From Gammaproteobacteria bacterium (lineage in GTDB: Bacteria > Pseudomonadota > Gammaproteobacteria > Pseudomonadales > Azotimanducaceae): DNA of 64,000 bases. Positions within the stretch are counted from its first letter, which is position 1. Every line of letters begins with the position of its first letter. The position numbers and the translations under genes are program-made. Location: contig JAJFJZ010000010.1 in NCBI GenBank assembly GCA_021773565.1, forward strand, positions 1 through 64,000, given 5' to 3'. Positions 54,909 through 64,000 of the stretch are shown one piece after another. The notes below the pieces were generated by a model. The model saw nothing but the letters and a program-made list of their open reading frames with translations, was not told the DNA's origin and did no database searches.

Positions 54909-56741
54909 AGTTTTTTCCAAGGATTAAAAACAAGCCTGCTGGCTGTACTCATTGTGACCATTTGTGGGTGCCAAAGCACCACCGAAAACGCATCTCGCGG
55001 CACTTCAACAGATCCGGACATTCCCGATCGTTCCAGAGAACGCATCAGGCTGTCAAACGATCCCTATGCAGAATTGCAAGAACTCCTTGAGCGAGCGCTT
55101 GTTAGTTCACCGGACAGTGCTGCGCGTTTATATGCCAGGAGCGTCAGGATCGCTATAGAACTGGAAGATACAGAATATCTGGAGTCCATACTCCAAAAAT
55201 TTCCACTCGCTCTACTGGATGACGTAACAAAAACTGATGTACATCTCTTTAGTCTCCAATACCGGATTACCAACGGTATGTTTAAGGGGCTAAGACAAAC
55301 AATCGAAGAAGTACAAACGTACAATCGCGACCAGCGCGACCAACTTTTCAGAATTAGTGCGCAGTTATATCAGATTGAACAACGTTATGCTGACACTGCT
55401 AATGCCTTGATGCAGATAACTCCGGATGAAGAAACGATACAGACGCTTAATGATGAAATATGGAAAAATTGCACTAGAGCTTCACCAGCTGAACTAAGAG
55501 AACAGTTAGTTACCAATGGATCCGCCTACGCGAATGCATGGTGGTTACTGGCAAACTCGATGAATGAAAGTTTTAGTCTGGTGGAAGAGCAACGAGCCCT
55601 GAGAGAATGGTTACAAAAAAACCCCTCGCACGCCGCAGCGGCATTTCTTCCCACCTCGTTGCAGCAGCTCGCAATGGCAAGCGTACCACCGCGTACAATC
55701 GCCCTGCTCCTTCCTCTCAGCGGCCGCCTGGGCAGCGCGGGAAAAGCTATCAGGGAAGGGTTTTTGTCTGCCTACTATCACTCGGGATATCCACATTCCA
55801 TTCTGATCTATGACACTTTCGAGCAGGATATCAGGACGCTCTATGAGCAGGCCGCAACGGATCAGGTGGATATAATTGTCGGACCTCTGGAAAAAAACAA
55901 CCTGGAAATGCTTACAAACTACCCGGGACGAACCATTCCAGTATTAGGTCTCAATGTTTTGCGCGACAATCTTTCCAACCGGCCTCCGGGTACACAAAAT
56001 GCGATTCTGCTGCAGTTTGCGCTTGCGGTGGAAGACGAAGCAAAATCAGTAGCACAGCGAGTTAAGCGCGCAGGCCTATCCAATATTGCACTGGTGTCCA
56101 GTACGGATGGGTGGTCAGAAAGAGCGGCACAGGAGTTCAAACGCAGCTTAACCCCAGATCAGAAGATAGTTGCCGAACTGTTACTCAACGATGTAAAAAG
56201 TACAACCGGAAAACTTGGAGATGCGCTTTCAGTATCAGATAGTATTAAGAGAAATTCTGAATTGCAGAAAGTGACCGGATCCTCCTTTGAATTGACACCG
56301 AGAAGTCGAAAGGATATCGACGTAATTATCGCCATGGTGGATGGACTAAAAGCCAGTGCTCTCAATTCTGCCCTGGAATACCATTTTACCGATGACCTTC
56401 CGGTTTTTGCGGTATCACAGGTCACGCAAAGATTACCCGAATCCAAGTTGGGGCAACTCAACGATATAGAGTTCACCGAAATACCCTGGCGTCTCGAGGA
56501 CAGTTCAATGAGAAAAATTATGGCGACTCATTTTGGTATGGCCAGCCGTACAGTAGACCCGCTAAACGCATTTGGGGTCGATGCATATCGATTGCTGGAC
56601 AGACTTGAACTCATGCTTTCTACGCAGGCACAAAGCCTGCGTGGCGGTACAGGCAAATTATCGCTGGATGATGAAAACAAGGTAATACGCGAGCTGTACT
56701 GGGCAAAAATACAAAGTGGGAAAATTGTCTACGCAAACTAG
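54852..56741 (+). CDS. lpoA: Penicillin-binding protein activator LpoA
   Basis: LpoA is an outer-membrane lipoprotein that stimulates PBP1A. The frame is up to 629 residues. A hydrophobic stretch ends in ICGC, a plausible lipobox. A helical TPR-like part covers about 60-270, and a periplasmic-binding-protein fold follows (TIALLLPLSGRLGSAGKAIREGF onward). ATG 54852 overlaps rsmI and gives a long N-region; in-frame TTG codons at 54894 or 54903 would give a more normal signal peptide. It overlaps yraN by 26 bases. Confidence 0.9.
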   Translation: MSNRRCNDIEASRILRTLHSFFQGLKTSLLAVLIVTICGCQSTTENASRGTSTDPDIPDRSRERIRLSNDPYAELQELLERALVSSPDSAARLYARSVRIAIELEDTEYLESILQKFPLALLDDVTKTDVHLFSLQYRITNGMFKGLRQTIEEVQTYNRDQRDQLFRISAQLYQIEQRYADTANALMQITPDEETIQTLNDEIWKNCTRASPAELREQLVTNGSAYANAWWLLANSMNESFSLVEEQRALREWLQKNPSHAAAAFLPTSLQQLAMASVPPRTIALLLPLSGRLGSAGKAIREGFLSAYYHSGYPHSILIYDTFEQDIRTLYEQAATDQVDIIVGPLEKNNLEMLTNYPGRTIPVLGLNVLRDNLSNRPPGTQNAILLQFALAVEDEAKSVAQRVKRAGLSNIALVSSTDGWSERAAQEFKRSLTPDQKIVAELLLNDVKSTTGKLGDALSVSDSIKRNSELQKVTGSSFELTPRSRKDIDVIIAMVDGLKASALNSALEYHFTDDLPVFAVSQVTQRLPESKLGQLNDIEFTEIPWRLEDSSMRKIMATHFGMASRTVDPLNAFGVDAYRLLDRLELMLSTQAQSLRGGTGKLSLDDENKVIRELYWAKIQSGKIVYAN

Positions 56742-57111
56742 TCTGCTCTCTTCTCTGCAACGGGGGCAGCAAGCAGAGCAGGCCGCCTTACAACACCTCG
56801 TTAAGAAGGGGCTAACACTGGTATGCAAAAATTTCAGGTGTCGTCTGGGTGAGATAGACCTTATTATGAAAGACCGAAAACAGCTGGTATTCATTGAAGT
56901 ACGGCTTCGCTCGAACGCCAATTTTGGGGATGGTTTTGCCTCGGTTACCCTTTCCAAACAAAAGAAACTTATTCGCACAGCTCGACATTTTTTGGCGAAT
57001 AAAACATATTACGCAAATGACAGCTGCAGATTCGATGTTGTATCTGTGTCATTGGTAAATGGCCGCTATTGTCTGGATTGGATCGCAGATGCGTTCAGCG
57101 TCCCACACTGA
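56716..57111 (+). CDS. yraN: YraN family (UPF0102) nuclease-like protein
   Basis: A 131-residue protein with the restriction-endonuclease-like fold expected of UPF0102. GEIDLIMKD and FIEVRLR correspond to the D-(E/D)xK-type site, with Arg where the family usually has Lys. The role is unknown; a Holliday-junction-like nuclease function has been suggested for the fold. It starts with GTG inside the end of lpoA, so the two are translationally coupled. Confidence 0.92.
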   Translation: MGKLSTQTSLLSSLQRGQQAEQAALQHLVKKGLTLVCKNFRCRLGEIDLIMKDRKQLVFIEVRLRSNANFGDGFASVTLSKQKKLIRTARHFLANKTYYANDSCRFDVVSVSLVNGRYCLDWIADAFSVPH

Positions 57112-57126
57112 GGATTACCAGTTTAT

Positions 57127-57693
57127 ATGACCAAAGCACCCTACTTCTTTACTCTAGTGACCATTTGTCTATTGATTGTTTCAGGTTGTGCTTCATACAA
57201 CGGAAACAAACCGGACAAACGTACACCCGGCGCACTGATAGATGATCAGTTTATCGAGAGCGTTGGAAAAAGGGAGATTCGACGCGCCGATTTACGTTTT
57301 GGCTCAGCACATATAAGCGTGATTAGCATGAACGGCGTGGTTTTGCTGGTAGGACAGGTCGAGAGTGAAGACCTGATTGGCATTGCAGAAAATACCATGG
57401 CCTCAGTATCCAAAGTACGAACCGTACACAACGAACTTACCGTTGCTGGTCCCATATCAGTGATGGCGCGCTCAAACGATGCGCTGTTGACATCCAGGGT
57501 GAAAGCAAAACTTCTCGCCAACGACAGGATAAATTCCAATCGGGTAAAAGTGGTTACTGAAGATTCTGTGGTTTATCTGATGGGGAGAATTTCCAGGGAA
57601 AAAGCGGACATCGTGGTAGACATCACACGGAATACTTCTGGAGTTAAAAAGGTAGTGAAGGTTTTTGAATACCTCCAGAGAAGCGCTACTTAA
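57127..57693 (+). CDS. dolP: BON-domain lipoprotein DolP
   Basis: The 188-residue lipoprotein has a signal peptide ending at the VSGC lipobox, then two BON domains (about 45-115 and 120-188). In E. coli DolP (YraP) sits in the outer membrane and supports envelope integrity. It follows yraN by 15 bases; diaA, which lies between them in E. coli, is absent here. Its end overlaps convergent sspB by 8 bases. Confidence 0.92.
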   Translation: MTKAPYFFTLVTICLLIVSGCASYNGNKPDKRTPGALIDDQFIESVGKREIRRADLRFGSAHISVISMNGVVLLVGQVESEDLIGIAENTMASVSKVRTVHNELTVAGPISVMARSNDALLTSRVKAKLLANDRINSNRVKVVTEDSVVYLMGRISREKADIVVDITRNTSGVKKVVKVFEYLQRSAT

Positions 57694-58129
57694 CTACCCT
57701 CAAGTGCGAACCGGAAGTTTTGTTCAGTCCAGCCTCGCCTTTGTCCCTGTTCTCCGTAACTACTTCTTTGATACCGGCTGATTTCGCAGCAAGATCTTCA
57801 ACACTTTCCAAATCGGCAGCATCTTCCAGGTCAAAAACCATTCCTTCACCCGTCTCTTTGGCAAAAATAGCCACAATGGAACCCACCGGGGCGGAAATAT
57901 CATGCGCTATTCCCGAGAACCGACTTTGGAAGTACACAGATCTTTTGCCTATCTCCAGATCACGTACCGCCCCGGGAGAAATGTTCAGAACTATTTGATT
58001 GTCTTCTGCATATCCGGCAGGAATCAACACCCCCACCGCTTCCGTATTGATAACAATATAAGGCGTACAATCATTATCAAGCACCCATTCATAGAGCGCT
58101 TGAAGAAGATAGGAACGATTGGAAGTCAA
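57686..58129 (-). CDS. sspB: ClpXP adaptor SspB
   Basis: SspB delivers ssrA-tagged proteins to ClpXP. The 147-residue product has SYLLQALYEWVLDN, the IVLNISPGAVRDLEIG core and ends in LRVVK, the ClpX-binding XB peptide. The start is TTG, overlapping the sspA stop as TTGA. Alternatives start later and would cut the first helix. Confidence 0.95.
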   Translation of the reverse strand: MTSNRSYLLQALYEWVLDNDCTPYIVINTEAVGVLIPAGYAEDNQIVLNISPGAVRDLEIGKRSVYFQSRFSGIAHDISAPVGSIVAIFAKETGEGMVFDLEDAADLESVEDLAAKSAGIKEVVTENRDKGEAGLNKTSGSHLRVVK

Positions 58130-58758
58130 TCTCGCATATCCATTTCAATTTCACTCAAACTTGCAGTAAATGCATCCCTTTCAAACAGAACTTTCATGTA
58201 TTTTTGCATGGCCTTGGTAGATCGCTCCGGTAGTTTGATGTCCATCTCAGGCAACCTCCACAAGATTGGTGCGAAACAACAATCCACAAGAGAGAATTCC
58301 GAACTCATAAAGTAGGGCTTTTCAGCAAAAATGGGAGCAATACTTAACAGGCTCTCACGTAGTTCTTTTCGAGCCTTGGTAAGAACAGTTTCACGACCCT
58401 TACCAGCCATAAGTAAATCTACTTTACCGCTCCAGTCTTTTTCTATGCGATAAATAAGCAAACGACTCTGCGCCCTGGCAACCGGGTATACAGGCAATAA
58501 TGGAGGATGTGGAAATCTTTCATCCAGATATTCCATGATGACGGTGGACTCATACAACACCAGTTCGCGATCCAACAATGTTGGCACGGTGTTGTAGGGA
58601 TTTATTTCAGCCAAAGCTTCTGGTTTGTTGGCAGAGTCAACATCAATAATGTCACAAGCTACCCCTTTTTCGGCCAAAACCATTCTTACACGATGGCTGT
58701 AGTGATCCCGTGCATTGGAGAAAAAGATCATGGAAGTTTTTTTTGTCACTACGCTCAT
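58126..58758 (-). CDS. sspA: Stringent starvation protein A
   Basis: A 210-residue protein with a glutathione S-transferase fold that binds RNA polymerase. The N-terminal thioredoxin-like part (MIFFSNARDHYSHRVRMVLAE) lacks the catalytic Ser/Cys of true GSTs, and PHPPLLPVYPVARAQSR marks the SspA family. It is upstream of and coupled to sspB. It is 70 bases behind petC on the same strand. Confidence 0.95.
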   Translation of the reverse strand: MSVVTKKTSMIFFSNARDHYSHRVRMVLAEKGVACDIIDVDSANKPEALAEINPYNTVPTLLDRELVLYESTVIMEYLDERFPHPPLLPVYPVARAQSRLLIYRIEKDWSGKVDLLMAGKGRETVLTKARKELRESLLSIAPIFAEKPYFMSSEFSLVDCCFAPILWRLPEMDIKLPERSTKAMQKYMKVLFERDAFTASLSEIEMDMRD

Positions 58759-58828
58759 GTAGTAGTAGCCCCTGTGTGTTTAATTCGTAAAGAAAGGAAA
58801 ATTGATTAAGTATCGATGAACAAATTTG

Positions 58829-59569
58829 CTAGTGAATATCTTTCCAGAATTCGCGGTTTAACAAGTATGTAAACACACCCAGAATGACCAGGAACAGAAG
58901 AACGTAGATACCCAGGCGCTCCCGCTCCAGCCGCGATGGTTCTCCTACATAGTCCAGAAAGTTTACGATGTCATAAACGGCCTGATCATATTGATCAGCA
59001 TCATAAACACCGCTGCCCTCATCTACTTTAAGCTCAAGACAATCCATTTCCGAATGCGCTTCACAAGCCTCTCTGGGAATTCCTTGCAGCTCCAGCAGGG
59101 CATGCGGCATACCTACATTTGGAAAAACCTTGTTATTTACGCCAAAGGGACGTGACTCATCAACATAAAAGGTCTTCAGATAGTTATACAACCATTCGTT
59201 GCCCCGAACGCGGGCAACCATGGTGAGATCCGGCGGTGGGCCACCAAACCAGTTTTTTGATTCTTCCGGCATCGCAGTCTCGATGAGACCGCCAATTTTT
59301 TGCCCGGTAAAAATCATGGAATCAAGCGCAACATCCAGCGGAATCTCCAGATCGTTGGCCGTTCTTTCATAGCGCTGGTATTGCAGTGAATGACATCCCA
59401 GACAATATCCGATGTACAAACGGGCTCCGCGTTGCAAAGAGGGTTTGTCGGCAATATTCGTCTCAATGGCTTCCATATGCCAGCTGGTTGCAGAACTGGC
59501 AGAAATATTAAAACTTGCCAGCAAAAAACAAACCGTAACCAGCGTGTAAACTCGTATTTTCATAACCAT
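58829..59569 (-). CDS. petC: Cytochrome c1 of the bc1 complex
   Basis: The 246-residue product has a signal peptide, the heme-binding site CLGCH (about residue 55), a distal Met ligand region (NVGMPHALLEL) and a C-terminal membrane anchor. It passes electrons from the Rieske protein to soluble cytochromes. It overlaps petB by one base and closes the petA-petB-petC operon. Confidence 0.97.
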   Translation of the reverse strand: MVMKIRVYTLVTVCFLLASFNISASSATSWHMEAIETNIADKPSLQRGARLYIGYCLGCHSLQYQRYERTANDLEIPLDVALDSMIFTGQKIGGLIETAMPEESKNWFGGPPPDLTMVARVRGNEWLYNYLKTFYVDESRPFGVNNKVFPNVGMPHALLELQGIPREACEAHSEMDCLELKVDEGSGVYDADQYDQAVYDIVNFLDYVGEPSRLERERLGIYVLLFLVILGVFTYLLNREFWKDIH

Positions 59570-60834
59570 TACCCCGAAATCCTGTCAGGTTCCGGTTTGG
59601 TTTTCTCTGCCCGGGTGTACCACGGCATTAGCACAAAATAGGCAAAATACAGCATGGTGAAAAACTGTGCTGCCAGGGTTGCCGCTGGCGATGGAGGAAT
59701 AGTGCCCAGATAACCCAGCACGAGAAAGCTCACGGTGAACACTCCCAACATTACTTTTGACATGATGCCTTTGTAGCGTATGGAATTTACCGGACTTTTG
59801 TCGAGCCAGGGCAGAACGAAAGGAATAATGATAGCGCCCCCCATCACTACCAGACCCCAGAATTTAGCGGCTATGCCAAATAGCGGGAAGGTAACGGCTC
59901 GAAGCATTGCGTAAAACGGCGTGTAATACCACACTGGTGCGATGTGTTCAGGGGTTTTCAGGGCATTAGCTATTTCAAAATTGGGTTTTTCAATAAAATA
60001 CCCACCACCTTCCGGGAAGTAAAAAACCACGACACAAAACAGAAACAGGAAGACCACCGTAGCATGTATATCATGCACAACGGTGTAAGGGTAAAAGGCT
60101 ACGCCGTCCAGAGGCTTGCCATCAGCATCTTTATGTTTCTTGATCTCTACCCCATCGGGGTTGCTGGAACCAACGTGATGCAAGGCTACAAAGTGGATAA
60201 AAACCAGCATCACAAGTACCAGGGGTACAGCAACCACATGCAGCGCAAAAAACCGGTTCAAAGTAATTCCGGACAGCAGAAAATCTCCACGCACCCATTC
60301 CATAAGGTCTGGACCTATAACCGGAATGGCGCCAAACAACGAGACGATCACCTGCGCTCCCCAGTAGGACATATTGCCCCAAGGCAGGAGATAACCTAAA
60401 AACCCTTCAGCCATAAGTGCAACGAAAATGACCATACCAATAAGCCACAACAACTCACGCGGCCCGCGGTAAGACCCATACATCAGAGCCCGATACATGT
60501 GCAGGTAGACCACAATAAAAAATGCCGAAGCTCCCGTTGAATGCAGATAGCGCAACAACCAGCCATATTCCACATCACGCATGATGTATTCAACGGAGGC
60601 GAAGGCGCCCTCACCACTTGGTACGTAACTCATGGTTAACCAGATACCAGTTAGCAATTGCATTACCAGAACTATCGTTGCCAGCCACCCCATCAAGTAC
60701 CAAAAGTTATGGTTCCTGGGCGCGTAATACTTGCTCATGTGGTATTCGAAGGTTTCCGTGGCGGGAAATCTGAGGTCCACCCATTCCATGGCTTTTTCGA
60801 ATTTATTTGGAGCTGCTGTTTTTTGTTCTTCCAC
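59569..60834 (-). CDS. petB: Cytochrome b of the bc1 complex
   Basis: The 421-residue polytopic protein holds two b hemes through histidines in LRYLHSTGASAFF and LHMYRAL, and in FFALHVV and FVALHHVG. The Qo-site ef-loop reads PVWYY instead of the widely conserved PEWY. It starts with GTG overlapping the petA stop. Confidence 0.97.
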   Translation of the reverse strand: MEEQKTAAPNKFEKAMEWVDLRFPATETFEYHMSKYYAPRNHNFWYLMGWLATIVLVMQLLTGIWLTMSYVPSGEGAFASVEYIMRDVEYGWLLRYLHSTGASAFFIVVYLHMYRALMYGSYRGPRELLWLIGMVIFVALMAEGFLGYLLPWGNMSYWGAQVIVSLFGAIPVIGPDLMEWVRGDFLLSGITLNRFFALHVVAVPLVLVMLVFIHFVALHHVGSSNPDGVEIKKHKDADGKPLDGVAFYPYTVVHDIHATVVFLFLFCVVVFYFPEGGGYFIEKPNFEIANALKTPEHIAPVWYYTPFYAMLRAVTFPLFGIAAKFWGLVVMGGAIIIPFVLPWLDKSPVNSIRYKGIMSKVMLGVFTVSFLVLGYLGTIPPSPAATLAAQFFTMLYFAYFVLMPWYTRAEKTKPEPDRISG

Positions 60835-61436
60835 TAGCCGATCTCCTCATCTAAACCGATGTTAATGACGGTATCAGAGATAAATGAGTAGGGTGGTACT
60901 TCCAAATTATTGGGAGCTGGTACACCAGAGTAAACCCGGCCAGCCAAATCAAACTTTGAACCGTGGCACGGACAGAAAAACCCGCCCTTCCATTGGGCAT
61001 CAAATGGCTCTGGCTGCACTTCAATATGTAGTTTGGGAGAACATCCCAAATGCGTGCACAATCCCAGGTATACACCATATTGAGGCTTGCGTGAGCGCCA
61101 GTTATTGGTTGCGTATTCAGGTTGTTGCTCCAGATCATTCGACTCCGGATCAGCCAACTTGTCAGTCTCAGATGCCAATACATCCAGCATTTCGGTCGTT
61201 CTGTGAACTACAAATACCGGCTTACCACGCCAGGCTGGAATAGGCCCGAGCATTTCACCCGGCATCAGTTTGCTAATATCGACTTCAATGGGAGCCCCGG
61301 CCGCGCGTGCTTTTGCACTTGGGGCCCAGGATCCGAGAAAAGGGATCGCTGCGCCAACTACGCCCACAGCCCCTACAGCGCCAGTGGCTCCAATAAGGAA
61401 GTAGCGACGCTGTGAATTAACCTGGTCACTACTCAC
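60834..61436 (-). CDS. petA: Rieske iron-sulfur protein
   Basis: The 200-residue protein has a twin-arginine-type start (SQRRYFL), a membrane anchor and the 2Fe-2S ligands in CTHLGCSP and CPCHGSKFD. It moves electrons from quinol to cytochrome c1. The start is GTG. A 127-base spacer after rpsI probably carries the pet promoter. Confidence 0.98.
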   Translation of the reverse strand: MSSDQVNSQRRYFLIGATGAVGAVGVVGAAIPFLGSWAPSAKARAAGAPIEVDISKLMPGEMLGPIPAWRGKPVFVVHRTTEMLDVLASETDKLADPESNDLEQQPEYATNNWRSRKPQYGVYLGLCTHLGCSPKLHIEVQPEPFDAQWKGGFFCPCHGSKFDLAGRVYSGVPAPNNLEVPPYSFISDTVINIGLDEEIG

Positions 61437-61563
61437 TATTCAGCTCCATTTTTTGACCCTTTTTCATGATCTTTTCAAGACGCGCACCAACAGCGCCATT
61501 CTACCACAAAATATAAAATTCGTGGCAAGCTGGAGTGCAACATGCCGATCGAGTTTGGTAAAT

Positions 61564-61956
61564 CTAGCGCTTGGAGTACTGAGGACGCTTGCGAGCTTTT
61601 CGCAACCCCACTTTCTTTCTTTCAACTTCCCTGGCATCACGTGTTAGAAAACCGGCCTTGCGCAGAGGAGAACGCAGTGTCTCATCATATTCAACCAGAG
61701 CGCGGGCAATTCCATGACGAATGGCACCAGCCTGGCCAGAACCGCCACCGCCGAGTACCGTTACAGTCACGTCAAACTTATCGACTGCCTCGACCAGCTC
61801 CAGCGGTTGGCGAACAACCATGCGTGCGGTTTCACGACCAAAATACTCATCAAGTGGCGCTTTATTTACATTGATTTTGCCATTGCCTGGTCTAACAAAG
61901 ACGCGTGCTGTAGACGTTTTGCGACGCCCGGTTCCGTAATATTGTGTGTCTGCCAT
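61564..61956 (-). CDS. rpsI: 30S ribosomal protein S9
   Basis: The 130-residue product starts [15 protein letters not shown] and ends in the basic [11 protein letters not shown] that reaches the decoding site. It lies 6 bases after rplM; the pair is a conserved operon. Confidence 0.99.
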   Translation of the reverse strand: MADTQYYGTGRRKTSTARVFVRPGNGKINVNKAPLDEYFGRETARMVVRQPLELVEAVDKFDVTVTVLGGGGSGQAGAIRHGIARALVEYDETLRSPLRKAGFLTRDAREVERKKVGLRKARKRPQYSKR

Positions 61957-61962
61957 AATAGT

Positions 61963-62391
61963 CTATAGTTCCAGCGGTTGGGGCTGTTGAGCAGCATGTG
62001 GATGCTCGTTTCCCGCATATACTTTTAGTTTTCTGAACATTGCCCGCCCAAGAGGGTTGCGTGGCAACATACCTTTTACAGCCAGCTCAATGACCCGGGT
62101 AGGATGCGACTCAATCATGCGTTCAAAGGATGTGCCCTTTATTCCGCCGGGATATTCACTATGCCGATAATAAATCTTGTCCGTCGTTTTTTTACCAGTT
62201 ACGCGAACCTTTTCTGCATTAATAACCACAATATAATCACCGGTATCAACGTGCGGTGTAAATTCCGCCTTGTGTTTGCCGCGCAGACGATGAGCTATCT
62301 CTGTAGCCATGCGGCCCAGAACCTTGTCGCTTGCATCAATAATATGCCAGTCATGCTTGACGTCCTGAGGACGTGTACTTTCGGTTTTCAT
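61963..62391 (-). CDS. rplM: 50S ribosomal protein L13
   Basis: The 142-residue product has [49 protein letters not shown] and HPHAAQQP. It is the first gene of rplM-rpsI, after a 143-base spacer behind zapE. In E. coli L13 represses its own operon by binding the leader; I did not identify such a site here. Confidence 0.99.
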   Translation of the reverse strand: MKTESTRPQDVKHDWHIIDASDKVLGRMATEIAHRLRGKHKAEFTPHVDTGDYIVVINAEKVRVTGKKTTDKIYYRHSEYPGGIKGTSFERMIESHPTRVIELAVKGMLPRNPLGRAMFRKLKVYAGNEHPHAAQQPQPLEL

Positions 62392-62534
62392 TGTATTTAT
62401 TGCTTACCGGTTACATCCGGGCCCGTCTGCCAGATACATCACTGACAACTCTAGCCCATAATTTAAGGAGCGCGAATTCTAAAGGAGCAATGGTACTAAT
62501 TCAAGCCTTCCTTTAAGTATCACAAAGCCGATTC

Positions 62535-63713
62535 TCAACGATCAGGGGAATCCTGTAGCTCATAGATTACCTCGCCCGACGCTGTTACGGGCCCCGCTGA
62601 TACGTGCCCTTTGGCAAGATACTCCTCAGATTGCATCTCAAGCAGCCGGCTTCGGGTTCTTTCAAACTCAAAAGCCAGTCGTTTACCCTGGTACAAATCA
62701 TCAATTGCCGCTTCGGCCGATAAAATCAGTTTTACGCCGCGATCATAAAATTCATCCACCAGGCTAATAAACCTGCGCGCCTGTTCCTCGACTTCAGGCT
62801 TAAACACTGGCACATTACTGATAAGCACGGCATGAAATACCCGCGCAATTTCAATATAGTCGTTCTGGGATCGTGGTCCATCACATATCGCATAAAAATC
62901 AAACCAGACCACGTCGTCTGCCTGGTAAAGCGCGTGAATAATACGGTGCTCAACCTCCAGATCAACGCCAGTTACCACTCTATCCGGTGCAAGGCTCTGC
63001 ATACTTGCCTGTAAACTGCTGTCTGCCTCGGAATCCAGCGGGTAATGGTAGATTTCTGCCCTGCTCAACACACGCAGCCGATAATCCACTTTCCCATCAA
63101 CATTAACCGTAGCGGTATGCTCGTTCAACAGCGCTATGGCGGGTTTAAATCGAGCGCTCTGAAGCCCGTTCTTATAAAGCTCATCAGGCGGTATGTTAGA
63201 GGTTGCAACCAGTGTCACGCCCCGGTTGAACAGCGCGCGCAACAATTCCCCCAGAATCATGGCATCTCCAATGTCCGATACAAAAAATTCATCAAAACAC
63301 AAAACCCGGCATTCTCTGGCCAGCTGGTCGGCCACCTGCTCCAATGGGTTGGCTTGCCCGGCAAACTTTCCCAGATCGTTATGCACGCGATACATAAAGT
63401 GATGAAAATGCATGCGCAACTTGTTTTGAAAAGGCAGACAATCGTAGAAGATGTCCATCAGGAAGGTCTTTCCCCGACCTACCCCACCCCACAAATACAA
63501 TCCGGGTTCAGGTAAAATTAGTGACACAACAAGGCGGTCTTTTACACGCTGGAGCACGCTGCGTTGCTGGCGGTTGGTACCACACAACCGTACGTACAGA
63601 TCATTCAGTCTGGCAATCACCTCGCGTTGAACCGGATCATCAACAAACCCGCTCTCACTAAGCTGCGCTGAATATCGCTGTTCCGGACTTCTCTGATCTG
63701 TACTGTGACGCAT
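62535..63713 (-). CDS. zapE: Cell division ATPase ZapE
   Basis: An AFG1-type P-loop ATPase associated with the Z ring and with growth at low oxygen in E. coli. The 392-residue product has Walker A WGGVGRGKTFLMD, HFHHFMYRVH, Walker B VLCFDEFFV and the arginine-rich later motifs. ATG 63713 is preferred; an upstream in-frame start adds residues without homology. It is divergent from the degS-type gene. Confidence 0.96.
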   Translation of the reverse strand: MRHSTDQRSPEQRYSAQLSESGFVDDPVQREVIARLNDLYVRLCGTNRQQRSVLQRVKDRLVVSLILPEPGLYLWGGVGRGKTFLMDIFYDCLPFQNKLRMHFHHFMYRVHNDLGKFAGQANPLEQVADQLARECRVLCFDEFFVSDIGDAMILGELLRALFNRGVTLVATSNIPPDELYKNGLQSARFKPAIALLNEHTATVNVDGKVDYRLRVLSRAEIYHYPLDSEADSSLQASMQSLAPDRVVTGVDLEVEHRIIHALYQADDVVWFDFYAICDGPRSQNDYIEIARVFHAVLISNVPVFKPEVEEQARRFISLVDEFYDRGVKLILSAEAAIDDLYQGKRLAFEFERTRSRLLEMQSEEYLAKGHVSAGPVTASGEVIYELQDSPDR

Positions 63714-63798
63714 AATGTGCACTGTAACGAGCAGTAACAGGGGGTGCAACGCTCATGATCTTAAGGGTAGTATTTAGGGAACTCCACACACAGGTGAA

Positions 63799-64000
63799 AT
63801 GCCGGTGCAGCAAAACGTAGCCTCCAGAGCGATCAGATACCTGCTGATACCTACTATGATAGGACTCATCGTAGGCCTGGCGGCCTTGTTAGTGAATGTA
63901 TTAGACAACGCACACCCCGCGCCACCGAGTTTTGCAGACGCCGTATCCAATGCAGCCCCGGCCGTTGTTAACATCTATTCAAGCGTAATTGTCACCGAAC
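63799..64000 (+). CDS. DegS/AlgW-type periplasmic serine protease, N-terminal part
   Basis: The last 202 bases encode 67 residues, cut by the window end. MPVQQNVASRAIRYLL leads into one membrane anchor (IPTMIGLIVGLAALLVNVL). FADAVSNAAPAVVNIYSS follows, the start of the trypsin-like domain of HtrA proteases. A single membrane anchor and the position next to zapE point to DegS/AlgW, the site-1 protease that cuts anti-sigma RseA/MucA. Catalytic residues lie outside the window. Confidence 0.88.
   Translation, partial: MPVQQNVASRAIRYLLIPTMIGLIVGLAALLVNVLDNAHPAPPSFADAVSNAAPAVVNIYSSVIVTE

Overview
This 64 kb window is chromosomal core sequence from a gammaproteobacterium, most likely a marine lineage near the Pseudomonadales/Cellvibrionales. 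The basis is protein resemblance (homodimeric AceE, lipoyl-type AceF, GspA/GspB, PilBCD, SspAB, bc1 complex, LpoA, DolP) and gene order. From known E. coli maps, the stretch from mraZ through lpxC, secA, yacG-coaE, pilCB, pilin, nadC and ampD to aceEF keeps the order of E. coli minutes 2-3. The part from rnpB to degS combines two blocks that lie near minutes 71-73 in E. coli and are joined in Pseudomonas-like genomes. I see no insertion sequence, prophage, CRISPR array or integron.

Layout. 1-5.8 kb: the 3' part of a response-regulator gene, sbcB, a DASS/SLC13 transporter, a lipoprotein aminopeptidase and a YihG-type acyltransferase. 5.8-11.8 kb: gspA-gspB, a GAF/HD-GYP protein, an unrecognised membrane coiled-coil protein and a PuuD-like membrane protein. 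12-14.2 kb: groES-groEL with a perfect CIRCE operator and an unusual 23-bp tandem repeat between the two genes. 14.2-18.3 kb: fxsA, an alkyltransferase-like protein, ampG, yajQ and a REC/degenerate-GGDEF protein. 18.3-24.3 kb: aceF-aceE, ampD, nadC. 24.3-33.6 kb: a type IV pilus region with TfpX/Z-like and O-oligosaccharyltransferase-like genes, tRNA-Thr(CGT), two pilins, pilB-pilC-pilD, coaE and yacG. 33.6-40.1 kb: argJ, secA, an M23 peptidase, dciA, lpxC. 40.2-53.5 kb: the dcw cell-wall and division cluster. 53.6-64 kb: rnpB, rsmI, lpoA, yraN, dolP, sspBA, petCBA, rpsI-rplM, zapE and the start of a degS/algW-type protease.

How it works together. The dcw cluster, lpxC, lpoA, ampG and ampD cover murein synthesis, its recycling and outer-membrane lipid A. 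The dcw cluster lacks murF, murG and ddl, and the flanking genes close over each missing slot with overlapping start/stop codons. The pilus region encodes the assembly ATPase, platform, prepilin peptidase and two pilins, with a visible sigma-54 promoter before one pilin and putative glycosylation genes next door. Proteins with c-di-GMP-type domains (HD-GYP, degenerate GGDEF, YajQ) are scattered nearby.

Most unusual signals: an 11-base word shared by the groES-groEL spacer array and by an in-frame repeat in gspA; the trimmed dcw cluster; the CIRCE operator in a gammaproteobacterium; a cysteine-free pilin beside a normal one; an HD-GYP domain with a large insertion; and an alkyltransferase-like gene whose homologous N-terminus has no ordinary start codon. 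I did not find a clearly new defence or mobile system here.
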